In this document: positions 53,213-61,421 of the stretch, piece by piece
Numbering within the stretch: the first letter of the stretch is position 1
Layout of the letters: each line of letters starts with the position of its first letter
From: Cypionkella sp.
GTDB taxonomy: Bacteria; Pseudomonadota; Alphaproteobacteria; Rhodobacterales; Rhodobacteraceae
DNA: 64,000 nucleotides
Reading direction: 5' to 3'
Assembly (NCBI RefSeq): GCF_030652235.1
Contig: NZ_JAUSBA010000071.1
Location: 1 to 64,000 of the forward strand
Program-made: the position numbers and the translations under genes
The notes under the pieces: generated by a model
What the model was told of the DNA's origin: nothing
Database searches by the model: none
What the model saw: the letters and a program-made list of their open reading frames with translations, nothing else

Positions 53213-53875
53213 TCAGTTGCCCTTTCGGTAAAGGGAATGGCAGGACGCACAGGTCTGGCTGATCCGCTCGAACACATCGTCCGCAGCCGTTACTTCAAAG
53301 TCGATTCCGGTGATTTTTCCATCCGCAGTTGGTGCTGCAATCGTGGCCGCATTTTGATCGGCGCGCGCGACAAGGCCCATCAACTCTTCAACAGTGAAAG
53401 TTTCGGGCGGCGTTTCCATTGGCATTGTGGCGGCATCCATGCCCGGCATGCCCGCCATTTCGTCCGAGGGCGGAGCGGGTGCCGCAATTGGCACCGGCAC
53501 ATCGAGCCCGTTAACGGCGGCTATATCCAATCCTTCGGCATAGAGCCGCAATTCCTCAGACAAGGCCTCAAAGCGTGCCCAGTCGCTCCAGATTTCCGGT
53601 TTGGCAAAAGAGGATGCCGGGATCGGCTCTTCGGGAAACAAGCGCGCCATGTTGTCGCCCGCATGGCTTTGCAAAACCGTCGCTGCATCCCGCACGGCCC
53701 ATTCGTCATAAGGGACCTGCCCCTGCATCATTGGCGCCAGATCCTTCATGACGTCGCGCATTGCGGACATGCCCATCATGCGTTCCATCACAACGCCCGT
53801 GGCCCCGTTATGCGCTAGTGCCGCCGCCCCAAGCGACGATAGGGCTATTGCGCCCAGTATTTTGTTTTTAAACAT
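53213..53875 (-). CDS. Cytochrome c'-like protein (class II)
   Basis: A 220-residue exported protein. The signal peptide ends ALAHNG. The C-terminal heme site is QTCASCHSLYRKGN, as in cytochrome c'. The four-helix bundle is interrupted by a Pro/Met-rich insert (SDEMAGMPGMDAATMPMETP, about 130-150), which looks like a copper-binding tail. Cytochromes c' bind NO or CO; here a link to copper is possible. Confidence 0.85.
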   Translation of the reverse strand: MFKNKILGAIALSSLGAAALAHNGATGVVMERMMGMSAMRDVMKDLAPMMQGQVPYDEWAVRDAATVLQSHAGDNMARLFPEEPIPASSFAKPEIWSDWARFEALSEELRLYAEGLDIAAVNGLDVPVPIAAPAPPSDEMAGMPGMDAATMPMETPPETFTVEELMGLVARADQNAATIAAPTADGKITGIDFEVTAADDVFERISQTCASCHSLYRKGN

Positions 53876-53930
53876 TCTTCACCTGTCTGATTGCTGTCTT
53901 GGTCAGGCCATAGGCCCAATTGGAACAACT

Positions 53931-54260
53931 TCAGACGCGGGGAGGAGGTGTATCAAATACGGGGTTGAAGGCGGCCAGAAGGACGGCTTGCGGCGGCAAG
54001 AAGCGCTGGCGATGCAACGTCTTCGCTGTAATAACCGACACATTTGACGGCACCACAAAGACGGTGCATGACGCGTAAGAGTGGCAGTTTGTCGGCACAT
54101 GGGACTGTGACGCAATCGCAATCACAATCGTTTGGTGAGGCGCTTCAACTGCTTGAGCAACCGCTACGGGCGATAGAACAAGCGTCAAAATCACCAGAAA
54201 AGTTGACAGAAAACTGCCAACCCGTCGGGCAAAACGCATGATCTGACTTTCCCCGCGCAT
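53931..54260 (-). CDS. Exported or membrane protein, function unknown
   Basis: A 109-residue protein. ATG 54260 overlaps the stop of the cytochrome gene (TGATG); ATG 54239 is possible. One strong hydrophobic segment (VGSFLSTFLVILTLVLSPVAVAQA) serves as signal or anchor. The mature part has a Cys pair (TNCHSYASCTVFVVP) and a His. No family recognised; similar small proteins occur in copper clusters. Confidence 0.55.
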   Translation of the reverse strand: MRGESQIMRFARRVGSFLSTFLVILTLVLSPVAVAQAVEAPHQTIVIAIASQSHVPTNCHSYASCTVFVVPSNVSVITAKTLHRQRFLPPQAVLLAAFNPVFDTPPPRV

Positions 54261-54715
54261 CACATGATCCCGTTTCCGCGCTGCAATTCTCGAACGTATA
54301 TAGTGATCGCCGCGATTTCACCATCAGTCAGTTTTTGCTCCAGGGGCAACATCGAGCCAAACGACCAATGGTGCTGGCGCGCACCGTTGCGCACCGCAAC
54401 AAGAAAAGCTGCATCGCCATGATGCGAGGGCTCGTAGATCTTGTGAACCAGTGGCGGTGCAATCCCATCTTGCCCGGCAGCATTTGCCCCGTGGCACGAC
54501 GCGCAAACCGCATCATAATATGTCTTCCCGGTAGCGGCTTGCGCCGACAGCGATGCAGGCAGCTTTACCTCGACCAAAGCCGCGCCAGGTGTTGCCGTCG
54601 CGCTCCCAACTGCTTTATTGGGCGAAGTGTCGGGCAAGTTGCGCGCAAAATGCCAGGCCGTAGCCCCAACAAGAGCTACGGCCAGAACCAGCCCTGAGGT
54701 TTTTGTGATCTTCAT
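54260..54715 (-). CDS. Monoheme cytochrome c
   Basis: A 151-residue protein with an N-terminal membrane anchor and a single class I heme domain. The heme site is YDAVCASCHGANAAGQDG, and the sixth ligand Met is likely in SFGSMLPLEQKLT. The end TDGEIAAITIYVREL is typical. It would shuttle electrons in the periplasm. It is coupled to the following small gene. Confidence 0.88.
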   Translation of the reverse strand: MKITKTSGLVLAVALVGATAWHFARNLPDTSPNKAVGSATATPGAALVEVKLPASLSAQAATGKTYYDAVCASCHGANAAGQDGIAPPLVHKIYEPSHHGDAAFLVAVRNGARQHHWSFGSMLPLEQKLTDGEIAAITIYVRELQRGNGIM

Positions 54716-54748
54716 GCCTGCCCTCGCCCGTTCCGGGTCTATTTTGTC

Positions 54749-55318
54749 TCAGATCAGTTTAACTTGCGTGCCGACTTTTGCAAAGCCAAACAGTTCAGCA
54801 ATGTTTTCATTGTAAAGACCGATACAGCCGTTCGACGATTTCCGTCCGATCTTGCGCGTGTCATGCGTTCCATGGATGCGGTAATACTCCCATGACAGAT
54901 AAAGCGCGTGGGTGCCCAAAGGGTTATCGGGTCCGGGCGGCACGAACGCGGGCCATTCCGGGTTGCGCAGCCGCATTGCAGGTGTCGGCGTCCAACTTGG
55001 CCCTTCGACCTTGCGGATGACTTCTGTATAGCCAAGCCGTGTCAGATCATCGCTTAAGGGCACGCTGGACGGGTAAATCTTGTAGATGCTTTTATCTTCC
55101 GACCAGAACTGCACAACGCGTGCGCTGGTATCGGCAATGATCACGCCACCCTTCAAGCTGTCAAAATGGTCACGCCAATTCACCAGTTTGAAGGCCGAAA
55201 TGTTATTGCGCACGGTGCTTCCGCCCAATGCTTGCGCGCCCGCTTGCCCGGCCATCATAACAGCCCCTGCTGCCATCGATCCCAAAAGGAAAATCCGTCT
55301 GCTATGTGCCTGCGCCAT
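54749..55318 (-). CDS. L,D-transpeptidase (YkuD), Tat-exported
   Basis: A 189-residue enzyme. The signal HSRRIFLLGSMAAGAV fits a twin-arginine leader. The catalytic region is YRIHGTHDTRKIGRKSSNGC with the nucleophile Cys in SSNGCIGLYN. L,D-transpeptidases make 3-3 crosslinks or attach proteins to peptidoglycan and can bypass PBPs. It is second of a pair. Confidence 0.92.
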   Translation of the reverse strand: MAQAHSRRIFLLGSMAAGAVMMAGQAGAQALGGSTVRNNISAFKLVNWRDHFDSLKGGVIIADTSARVVQFWSEDKSIYKIYPSSVPLSDDLTRLGYTEVIRKVEGPSWTPTPAMRLRNPEWPAFVPPGPDNPLGTHALYLSWEYYRIHGTHDTRKIGRKSSNGCIGLYNENIAELFGFAKVGTQVKLI

Positions 55319-55431
55319 CCGAGTGCCCGTCTCTATTTTTGGTTTGTGCGATTCATCGCACCTTCCAGCGCTGGAACCACAAGGGGTTTGGGTTGAACTT
55401 TGCGTGAACAGACGCCCGGAAGCGGCTTAGG

Positions 55432-56007
55432 TCAGACCGCACTTTGTGCGTACAAGATCACCGGTGTGCCAACCGGCACCCTGTCATAAAGGTCTGTGAT
55501 GTGATCATTCGTCAGTCGCGCGCACCCGTTCGACACGGCGCTGCCGATGGTTCGGGGTTTGTTGGTGCCGTGGATGCGCAGATAGGTGTCGTGCCCGCTG
55601 TCATCAAATAGATAAAGCGCCCTTGCCCCCAAGGGATTATCCTCACCACCCGGCATCCCACCGGCAAAGCGCGCATAGGCATCCGGATTGCGCCTGATCA
55701 TTGCGGGTGTTGGTTTCCAGCTGGGCCACTCGCGCTTCATCCCCGCCGTGAACTGGCCCGCATGATATAGCCCGGGCTTTCCCACACCAACCGTGTACCG
55801 CAGGGCCTGTGCATCAGGTAGCGTCAGGAACAGCCGAAACTCATTCGGAAAAACGTGTATGACGCCAGCCGGGAGGGACGGCGGCACATCGACAAGTGTG
55901 GGAAGGAAGTCTTCAGGTAGGATGAACGGCTGCTCTTGATGCGCGGATGCAGGGCGCGTCGTAACAAGGGTTGCAGCAATGGCGGCGATGAACTCTCTGC
56001 GGTACAA
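55432..56007 (-). CDS. L,D-transpeptidase (YkuD), Tat-exported, first of pair
   Basis: A 191-residue enzyme with a twin-arginine leader (YRREFIAAIAATLVTTRPAS). The YkuD site is YLRIHGTNKPRTIGSAVSNG, with the nucleophile Cys in SNGCARLTN. There is no ATG near; TTG 56007 is the only start that keeps the leader intact. It heads the leftward cell-wall/cytochrome run and shares about 40 percent with the next enzyme. Confidence 0.85.
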   Translation of the reverse strand: MYRREFIAAIAATLVTTRPASAHQEQPFILPEDFLPTLVDVPPSLPAGVIHVFPNEFRLFLTLPDAQALRYTVGVGKPGLYHAGQFTAGMKREWPSWKPTPAMIRRNPDAYARFAGGMPGGEDNPLGARALYLFDDSGHDTYLRIHGTNKPRTIGSAVSNGCARLTNDHITDLYDRVPVGTPVILYAQSAV

Positions 56008-56236
56008 GTATAGGTCGCCTTTTCATCGGGTGGTGTGTCGCCCTGGTACAGAAGCGCCATTTTTGTACCATTTGGCGAAGTGGCCACCTTCTTCAAATCA
56101 CAACGCTGCGAAAGACCATGTTTTAAGGCGGATGTGGTATTCTGAACGAAATAGCGGTCATTTCCTTGGGGATCGACCGGCCAATTCTTGCTCCCTGGGG
56201 TGCAAAGCTGCCTCGTCTCGGGAAGGTCAAACTCAG

Positions 56237-56725
56237 ATGTCACCCAAGCGGCCCATCCCTCCGGAACTTGACCTGCTGATCTTGTCTTTCCCTATGCATT
56301 TCACATGGGAGTTCCTGCAAGCACCGCTGTTTCGCAGCATGCAGGACGTTTCCCATGTGGATGGCCTCAGGATATGCCTGCAGGCAGCGTTGGGCGATAT
56401 AGTCATCGCGCTGATTGCTTTCTGGACGACGTCTTTTCTGGCCGGAACGCGCCGATGGGCTGCCCACCCCGACCGCCGTTCCATCGCAGCCTGGCTTTCG
56501 ACCGGCGTCGCCATAACCTTGGCGATTGAGTTTTACAGCACCGAAGTCACGGCCCGCTGGGCATATGGGTCTTCCATGCCACGGCTGCCGCTTATCGGAA
56601 CAGGAATTGCGCCCGTGGCGCAATGGATTGTCGTCCCCATGCTGATGCTGTGGTATCTGCGCAGGCTGTCAGCAAAATCCATCTTATCAAACCCCACCGA
56701 CAGGCAGGCGAACGATGGCGTTTAG
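56237..56725 (+). CDS. Membrane protein, function unknown
   Basis: A 162-residue protein with four hydrophobic segments (DLLILSFPMHFTWEFLQAPL; ALGDIVIALIAFWTTSFLA; IAAWLSTGVAITLAIEFYST; IAPVAQWIVVPMLMLWYLRR). The arrangement with a conserved EFY near helix three recalls small integral proteins found beside copper genes. ATG 56237 is chosen; the longer frame from 55979 lacks membrane features. It runs against the kinase gene and overlaps its end by 39 bases. Confidence 0.7.
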   Translation: MSPKRPIPPELDLLILSFPMHFTWEFLQAPLFRSMQDVSHVDGLRICLQAALGDIVIALIAFWTTSFLAGTRRWAAHPDRRSIAAWLSTGVAITLAIEFYSTEVTARWAYGSSMPRLPLIGTGIAPVAQWIVVPMLMLWYLRRLSAKSILSNPTDRQANDGV

Positions 56726-58090
56726 CCCGCCGCCAGTCCGGTTGCGCAGTTGAATGGTGCCGCCATGCGCCTGAATGATGGTCCGGGCGATGGCCAGACC
56801 CAAGCCGACACCCCCGGTATCGCGGCTGCGGGACGCTTCCAGGCGAACGAAGGGTTCAAACACGGCCTCCAATTGATCCTCGGGCAAGCCCGGGCCTTTG
56901 TCTGCCACCGTGATCACTGCGAACCCCGGTTCTTTCGTCAGGCTGACCTCTGCGCCGCCGCCGTAGCGCACCGCGTTGTCGATCAGGTTGCGCAGCGCTC
57001 GGTTCAACGCATGGGGGCGGACGGTGGCGGGCACGGGTGATGAACGGGAAAGGGTCGCGCGGTCGCCACCCGCGTCGGCCACAAGATCACCCAGCGTGGC
57101 GGAAAGATCAACGGTGGCTGCGGGTTCCGTCTTGGCAACTCCCCTCGCAAACTCCAGCGTTGCTTCGACCATGACCTGCATTTCCTCGACCAAAGCTTTC
57201 AGGCGGACGCTGTCTTCTGTTTCGTCCAGCATCTCGATCCGAAGCCGCATCGCGGTCAGCGGCGAGCGCAAATCATGGCTCAGGGCTGCCAGCATATTGG
57301 TGCGCTCGGACACGAACCGGGTCAGCCGGTCTTGCATCCTGTTGAAGGCATATGTGGTATTGCGCACCTCTGACGGGCCGGTCAAAGGCAGCGGGTTTGC
57401 GTCCAGCCCTCGCCCCAGCCGGTCGGCACCCACAGCCAGTGCGCGCATCGGACCCACAACCCGGCGGGCTGTTGCCCATGCCACCAAAACCACGGCCAGC
57501 ACCATCAAGATCAGCGGCAAAAGGGCTTGCGGTGACAGTTGCAGGCCAGGCCGGATGAACATCGTGCGCACATTCAGCCAATCGCCCCCGGCCAGCCGGA
57601 TGGAAAGCGTCATCTCGATAGGCTCAGCGTGCGCCGCCATCATCGCCTGGTGCATGGGTCGCATGGCCGTCGGAACATTGTCGGGCACGGCAAATGGGGT
57701 CACGGCAAGGGCATGGATATCCGCCAAAACTTCGCGGTTGGGTTGGCCGAGGATCTGCCGGATCTGATCCAGAAACGGGGCGGCATCCACGCTGTTGTGC
57801 GGCGCCGTCGGACCGGGCCCCACTTCGAACCGCGCCAGCGGCGAATCCGCCGCTCGCAGGATCTCTGCCCGCAGATCGGCAGGTGCGTCGTCCAGCAGCA
57901 ACGCCACGTTTGCCGCCCGTCCTGCGGCTTCCAGCCCAAGGGCTGCGCGCACCGCGCGGTTGCGTTCGTCGGTCAGCAGGATCAGGCCAAGGCCCTGCGT
58001 GATGGCAAGCGCCAGCAGCAGCATGGCCAGCAACTGGCCCCCCACGGACTGGGGCAACACCCGGTCCAGAAAGCTGCGCTTCGGGGTCAC
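56687..58090 (-). CDS. Sensor histidine kinase
   Basis: A 467-residue inner-membrane kinase. Two helices (about 18-38 and 190-210) flank a periplasmic sensor domain of about 150 residues. A HAMP domain follows (RRVVGPMRALAVGADRLGRG). The phosphoacceptor is His in AALSHDLRSPLTAMRLR, with an ATPase domain (NLIDNAVRYGGGAEV; DKGPGLPEDQ; GGVGLGLAIARTI). GTG 58090 overlaps the regulator stop. The ligand is unknown; the metal setting suggests copper or envelope stress. Confidence 0.92.
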   Translation of the reverse strand: MTPKRSFLDRVLPQSVGGQLLAMLLLALAITQGLGLILLTDERNRAVRAALGLEAAGRAANVALLLDDAPADLRAEILRAADSPLARFEVGPGPTAPHNSVDAAPFLDQIRQILGQPNREVLADIHALAVTPFAVPDNVPTAMRPMHQAMMAAHAEPIEMTLSIRLAGGDWLNVRTMFIRPGLQLSPQALLPLILMVLAVVLVAWATARRVVGPMRALAVGADRLGRGLDANPLPLTGPSEVRNTTYAFNRMQDRLTRFVSERTNMLAALSHDLRSPLTAMRLRIEMLDETEDSVRLKALVEEMQVMVEATLEFARGVAKTEPAATVDLSATLGDLVADAGGDRATLSRSSPVPATVRPHALNRALRNLIDNAVRYGGGAEVSLTKEPGFAVITVADKGPGLPEDQLEAVFEPFVRLEASRSRDTGGVGLGLAIARTIIQAHGGTIQLRNRTGGGLNAIVRLPVGGV

Positions 58091-58812
58091 GGCAATTCCC
58101 TCACATCGGCGGCCAGGCTGTAGCCGCCGCCCCAGACCGTGGCAATCAGCGCAGGCTTCGCCGGGTCCGCCTCGATCTTGCGGCGCAACCGGCTGATCTG
58201 GTTGTCGATGGTGCGGTCGAACACCTGTGCCGCTCGGCCCGAGGTCAGGTCCAGCAACTGATCGCGGCTAAGCACAAAGCGCGGGCGTTCCAGAAACACC
58301 GTCAACAGGCGGAATTCGGCGGTGGTCCGGGCGACTTCAGTGCCATCTGCATCGGTCAGCGTCCGTCGATCCGAGTCCAGCACCCAACGGTCGAACGCCA
58401 GCCGATGCCCAGCAAATGTACCACCTGTCACCTCGACCCGATCCGACCGGCGCAGGATCGCCTTGATCCGGGCCAGAAGTTCGCGCGGGTTGAAGGGCTT
58501 CGGCAGATAGTCATCGGCCCCGACCTCAAGCCCGACGATGCGGTCGGTTTCATCGCCAAGGGCTGTCAGCATCAGGATCGGCATGGAGCCTGCGGCGCGC
58601 AGGCGGCGACAGACGGAAAGCCCGTCTTCACCCGGCATCATAACGTCCAGCACGATCAGATCAAACTGACCGACCTTCAAAGCCGCATCCATCCCAATGG
58701 CATTTGCGGCGGAGGTCGCGCGCATGCCGTTCTTCTCCAGATACTTCGCCAGCGCATCGCGAATCTCGCGGTGGTCGTCGACGATCAGGATATGGGGCGG
58801 ATTGCTTGTCAT
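58087..58812 (-). CDS. OmpR-family response regulator
   Basis: A 241-residue regulator. The receiver has the acidic pair in ILIVDDHREIRD, phospho-Asp in FDLIVLDVMMPGEDG, and conserved Lys in DDYLPKPFNPREL. The C-terminal winged helix includes EFRLLTVFLERPRFVLSRDQ and FDRTIDNQISRLRRKIE. GGAGAG precedes ATG 58812; the track to 58932 is extra. It probably controls the divergent EF-hand gene and parts of the island. Confidence 0.94.
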   Translation of the reverse strand: MTSNPPHILIVDDHREIRDALAKYLEKNGMRATSAANAIGMDAALKVGQFDLIVLDVMMPGEDGLSVCRRLRAAGSMPILMLTALGDETDRIVGLEVGADDYLPKPFNPRELLARIKAILRRSDRVEVTGGTFAGHRLAFDRWVLDSDRRTLTDADGTEVARTTAEFRLLTVFLERPRFVLSRDQLLDLTSGRAAQVFDRTIDNQISRLRRKIEADPAKPALIATVWGGGYSLAADVRELP

Positions 58813-58992
58813 TATCTCTCCTGACCTGCACCCTAACCGATCGCGTCGCCCCTGCGCGCAGGCGTTTGTCGCAAACCGTCGCAGGACCCGCCCTTGCGAC
58901 AGATTGATACAAAAGACCAGTCCGGCTGACAAACCTGTGGGACATCTGGCTCCCAGATTGATCTCATCGCAATTCCGATCAGGAGAGTCAGA

Positions 58993-59403
58993 ATGAAACG
59001 TTCAACCAAATTCGTCCTTGCAGCCGTTGCAGGCCTTGGTGTGGCCGCCGTTGCCGTGCCGGTCATCGCCCAGCAAGCGCAGATGCAGCATGGCGGGTTG
59101 ATGGGGGATGGCATGGGGATGATGGGCGATGGCATGGGGATGATGGGCATGATGGGTGGCGCCCAAAGCTATGCCATGGCGACCTTCGACACCAACAAGG
59201 ACGGCACGCTCAGCCCCGAAGAAATGACGGCAGGGATAAAGGCCGAACTCAAGACCTATGACATCGACGCCAACGGCACGCTGTCACTGGAAGAATTCGC
59301 CGTGATGCACGCGGTCCATACGCGGCCAATGACCGTGCGCGCCTTCCAGATGCATGATGCCGATGATGGTAACTTCCGACATGGATGTCCTCTCCTTCTG
59401 TGA
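58993..59403 (+). CDS. EF-hand protein with Met/Gly-rich repeat, C-terminus altered
   Basis: A 136-residue exported protein. A signal peptide is followed by tandem Gly/Met repeats (GDGMGMMGDGMGMMG, about 37-54), then two EF-hands with good loops: DTNKDGTLSPEE and DIDANGTLSLEE. A third loop begins (HDADDGNF) but the frame ends in FRHGCPLLL, which is not EF-hand-like. This suggests a frameshift and loss of the end. AGGAGA precedes ATG 58993. Confidence 0.7.
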   Translation: MKRSTKFVLAAVAGLGVAAVAVPVIAQQAQMQHGGLMGDGMGMMGDGMGMMGMMGGAQSYAMATFDTNKDGTLSPEEMTAGIKAELKTYDIDANGTLSLEEFAVMHAVHTRPMTVRAFQMHDADDGNFRHGCPLLL

Positions 59404-59507
59404 TGGCTTCAACAATCATCACATTGGCACATTGCGATGCCGTCAGGAGGGGGCATCCACGCCATCAACAGAGCCCTTTCAGCCCACCAAAGCGTAAGGA
59501 GCACGCC

Positions 59508-59948
59508 ATGAACATCGGCGAAGCCGCCAAAGCATCGGGCGTATCGGCCAAGATGATCCGCTACTACGAACAGACCGGCCTGATCCCCGAAGCGGGGCGC
59601 AGCGCTTCAGGTTACCGGACCTACACGACCGCCGAGGTGCAGATGCTGCGCTTTGTCCGCCGCGCGCGGGATCTGGGCTTCACGGTCGAGCGGATTGCCG
59701 AACTTCTGGCCCTCTGGCGCGACCGGTCCCGCCACAGCGCGGGTGTAAAGCGGCTCGCGCTGTCGCAGGGCGACGGCCTGCGGCGGAAGATTCGCGAAAT
59801 GGAGGACATGGTGGCTACCCTTGAACACCTCGCCCACGGCTGCAACGGCGATCACCGCCCCGACTGCCCGATCCTTGTGGATCTGGAAGGCGACGCATCG
59901 GTCGTCTCGAAAGTCAGCCATACCGGGCAGAACTTCGGGCGTCATTGA
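59508..59948 (+). CDS. Second CueR-type MerR regulator
   Basis: A 146-residue MerR protein. The helix-turn-helix is IGEAAKASGVSAKMIRYYEQ, and the metal loop near the end is CNGDHRPDCPILVDLEGD, matching the CxxxxxxxC spacing of Cu(I) or Ag(I) sensors. AAGGAG lies before ATG 59508. It is about half identical to the CueR at 45621-46004; the promoter it serves is not clear, but the MgtC-like gene follows. Confidence 0.9.
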   Translation: MNIGEAAKASGVSAKMIRYYEQTGLIPEAGRSASGYRTYTTAEVQMLRFVRRARDLGFTVERIAELLALWRDRSRHSAGVKRLALSQGDGLRRKIREMEDMVATLEHLAHGCNGDHRPDCPILVDLEGDASVVSKVSHTGQNFGRH

Positions 59949-60054
59949 TTGACGTCGGAGGTCCCCGCAATGACGGCACCGCTGACTTGCGCCAGATCAG
60001 TGACACGCCGCCGATCATGGCGCTTTGGTGATCCATCTTGGTTTGGAGGTGCAG

Positions 60055-61311
60055 ATGCCGGAAATCGACCCTTTCTTTCGCCTTGCCGTGGCTCTGGCCA
60101 TAGGTTTGATGGTGGGGATCGAACGGGGCTGGCAGTCGCGGGAGGCCGAAGACGGCGCGCGGGCGGCGGGGCTGCGCACCTTTGGTCTTTCCGGCCTGTT
60201 GGGCGGGATCAGCGGCGCGCTGACCACCCAGCTCGGTCCACAAATCGTGGGCATCGCCTTTCTGGCCTTCACCGCCGCCTTTGGCGCGTTCAGCTGGCTG
60301 GAGGCCAGGACCAAAGGCACGGCCAGCGCCACCTCGATGATCGCCGGGATGCTGACCTTTCTTCTGGGGGCCATGGCAACGGTCGGTGATATCACCGTTG
60401 CCATCGCGGCGGCAGTCAGCATGACCGTCCTGCTGGCGCTGCGTCTGCAACTGCATTCTTGGTTGGCCGCGATCACATGGGTGGAAATCCGTGCCGGGCT
60501 GATCCTGATGGTGATGTCATTCCTGCTGCTGCCGCTGTTGCCGAACCGGGCGATTGACCCCTGGGGCGCGGTCAACCTGCGCGAGGTCTGGCTTCTGGCC
60601 ATCATGCTGGCGCTGATTTCCTTCGCAGGCTATGTCGCGGTCCGACTGTTTGGCGACCGGCTGGGGATCATTGTGGCTGCGGCGGCGGGCGGGCTTGCCT
60701 CCTCGACCGCCGCCACGCTGACCTTTGCCCGGCTGGCGCGGGAACAACCGGGGACGGTCAACCTGCTGGTGGGAGGCATCCTGATCAGCGGGGCAGTGAT
60801 GCCGCTGCGCGTGGCTGCGATTGCCTCGATGCTGAATCCGGCGCTGCTGCGTCCGCTGGTGGTGCCACTGGCCACGGGGTCGGTCATGCTGGGGGCGATT
60901 GCCGGACTGTTCGTGTTCGGCATGCACGGCAAACCTGCCGATCATCCGGCCCCCCGGCTTGCCATCGCGAACCCGCTGGTCGTGGGCACTTCGCTTGCAC
61001 TTTCCTGCATTATCGTTGGGGTGATGCTGGCGGCAGAGTTCATGCGACAGGTCTGGGGCGATGCAGGGGTGCTGGCGGTGGCGGCCCTGTCGGGCATCGC
61101 GGATGTCGATGCCATCACTCTGTCCATGGCGCGCATGGATATGACGGTGCCGCTTGCCACACAGGCGATCTTGCTGGCGGTGGCGGTCAACACGACATCA
61201 AAGGCCACCATGGCTGCTTGGGTCGGTGGGCTGGCGGTGGGCCTGCGCGTCGGGCTTGCCAGTGCTGCGGCCCTGACAGCGGCGGGTGCGGCATATTTCT
61301 GGCTCGGCTGA
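60055..61311 (+). CDS. MgtC/SapB-DUF4010 membrane protein
   Basis: A 418-residue membrane protein with about ten helices. The N-terminal part (FRLAVALAIGLMVGIERGWQ; GLRTFGLSGLLGGISG) is the MgtC/SapB domain; the C-terminal part (VGTSLALSCIIVGVMLAAEF; LSGIADVDAITLSMARM) is DUF4010. These proteins may be ion-related but the function is unsettled. GGAGG precedes ATG 60055. It follows the MerR gene by 106 bases. Confidence 0.85.
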   Translation: MPEIDPFFRLAVALAIGLMVGIERGWQSREAEDGARAAGLRTFGLSGLLGGISGALTTQLGPQIVGIAFLAFTAAFGAFSWLEARTKGTASATSMIAGMLTFLLGAMATVGDITVAIAAAVSMTVLLALRLQLHSWLAAITWVEIRAGLILMVMSFLLLPLLPNRAIDPWGAVNLREVWLLAIMLALISFAGYVAVRLFGDRLGIIVAAAAGGLASSTAATLTFARLAREQPGTVNLLVGGILISGAVMPLRVAAIASMLNPALLRPLVVPLATGSVMLGAIAGLFVFGMHGKPADHPAPRLAIANPLVVGTSLALSCIIVGVMLAAEFMRQVWGDAGVLAVAALSGIADVDAITLSMARMDMTVPLATQAILLAVAVNTTSKATMAAWVGGLAVGLRVGLASAAALTAAGAAYFWLG

Positions 61312-61421
61312 GCAGATTTGGCCATTGCAGCAGCAGTATTTTCAGGCCATCGCCGATTGGCTCTGTGCGGCCGCGGTTTCAAGTTGGGAATTTCGCCATC
61401 GGCCTGAGAGTGGCGGAAGTA

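Noticed and set aside
55824-56243. Longer N-terminal gene overlapping the first L,D-transpeptidase
   Set aside because: Different frame, no recognisable features; the transpeptidase frame with a twin-arginine leader is far better supported.
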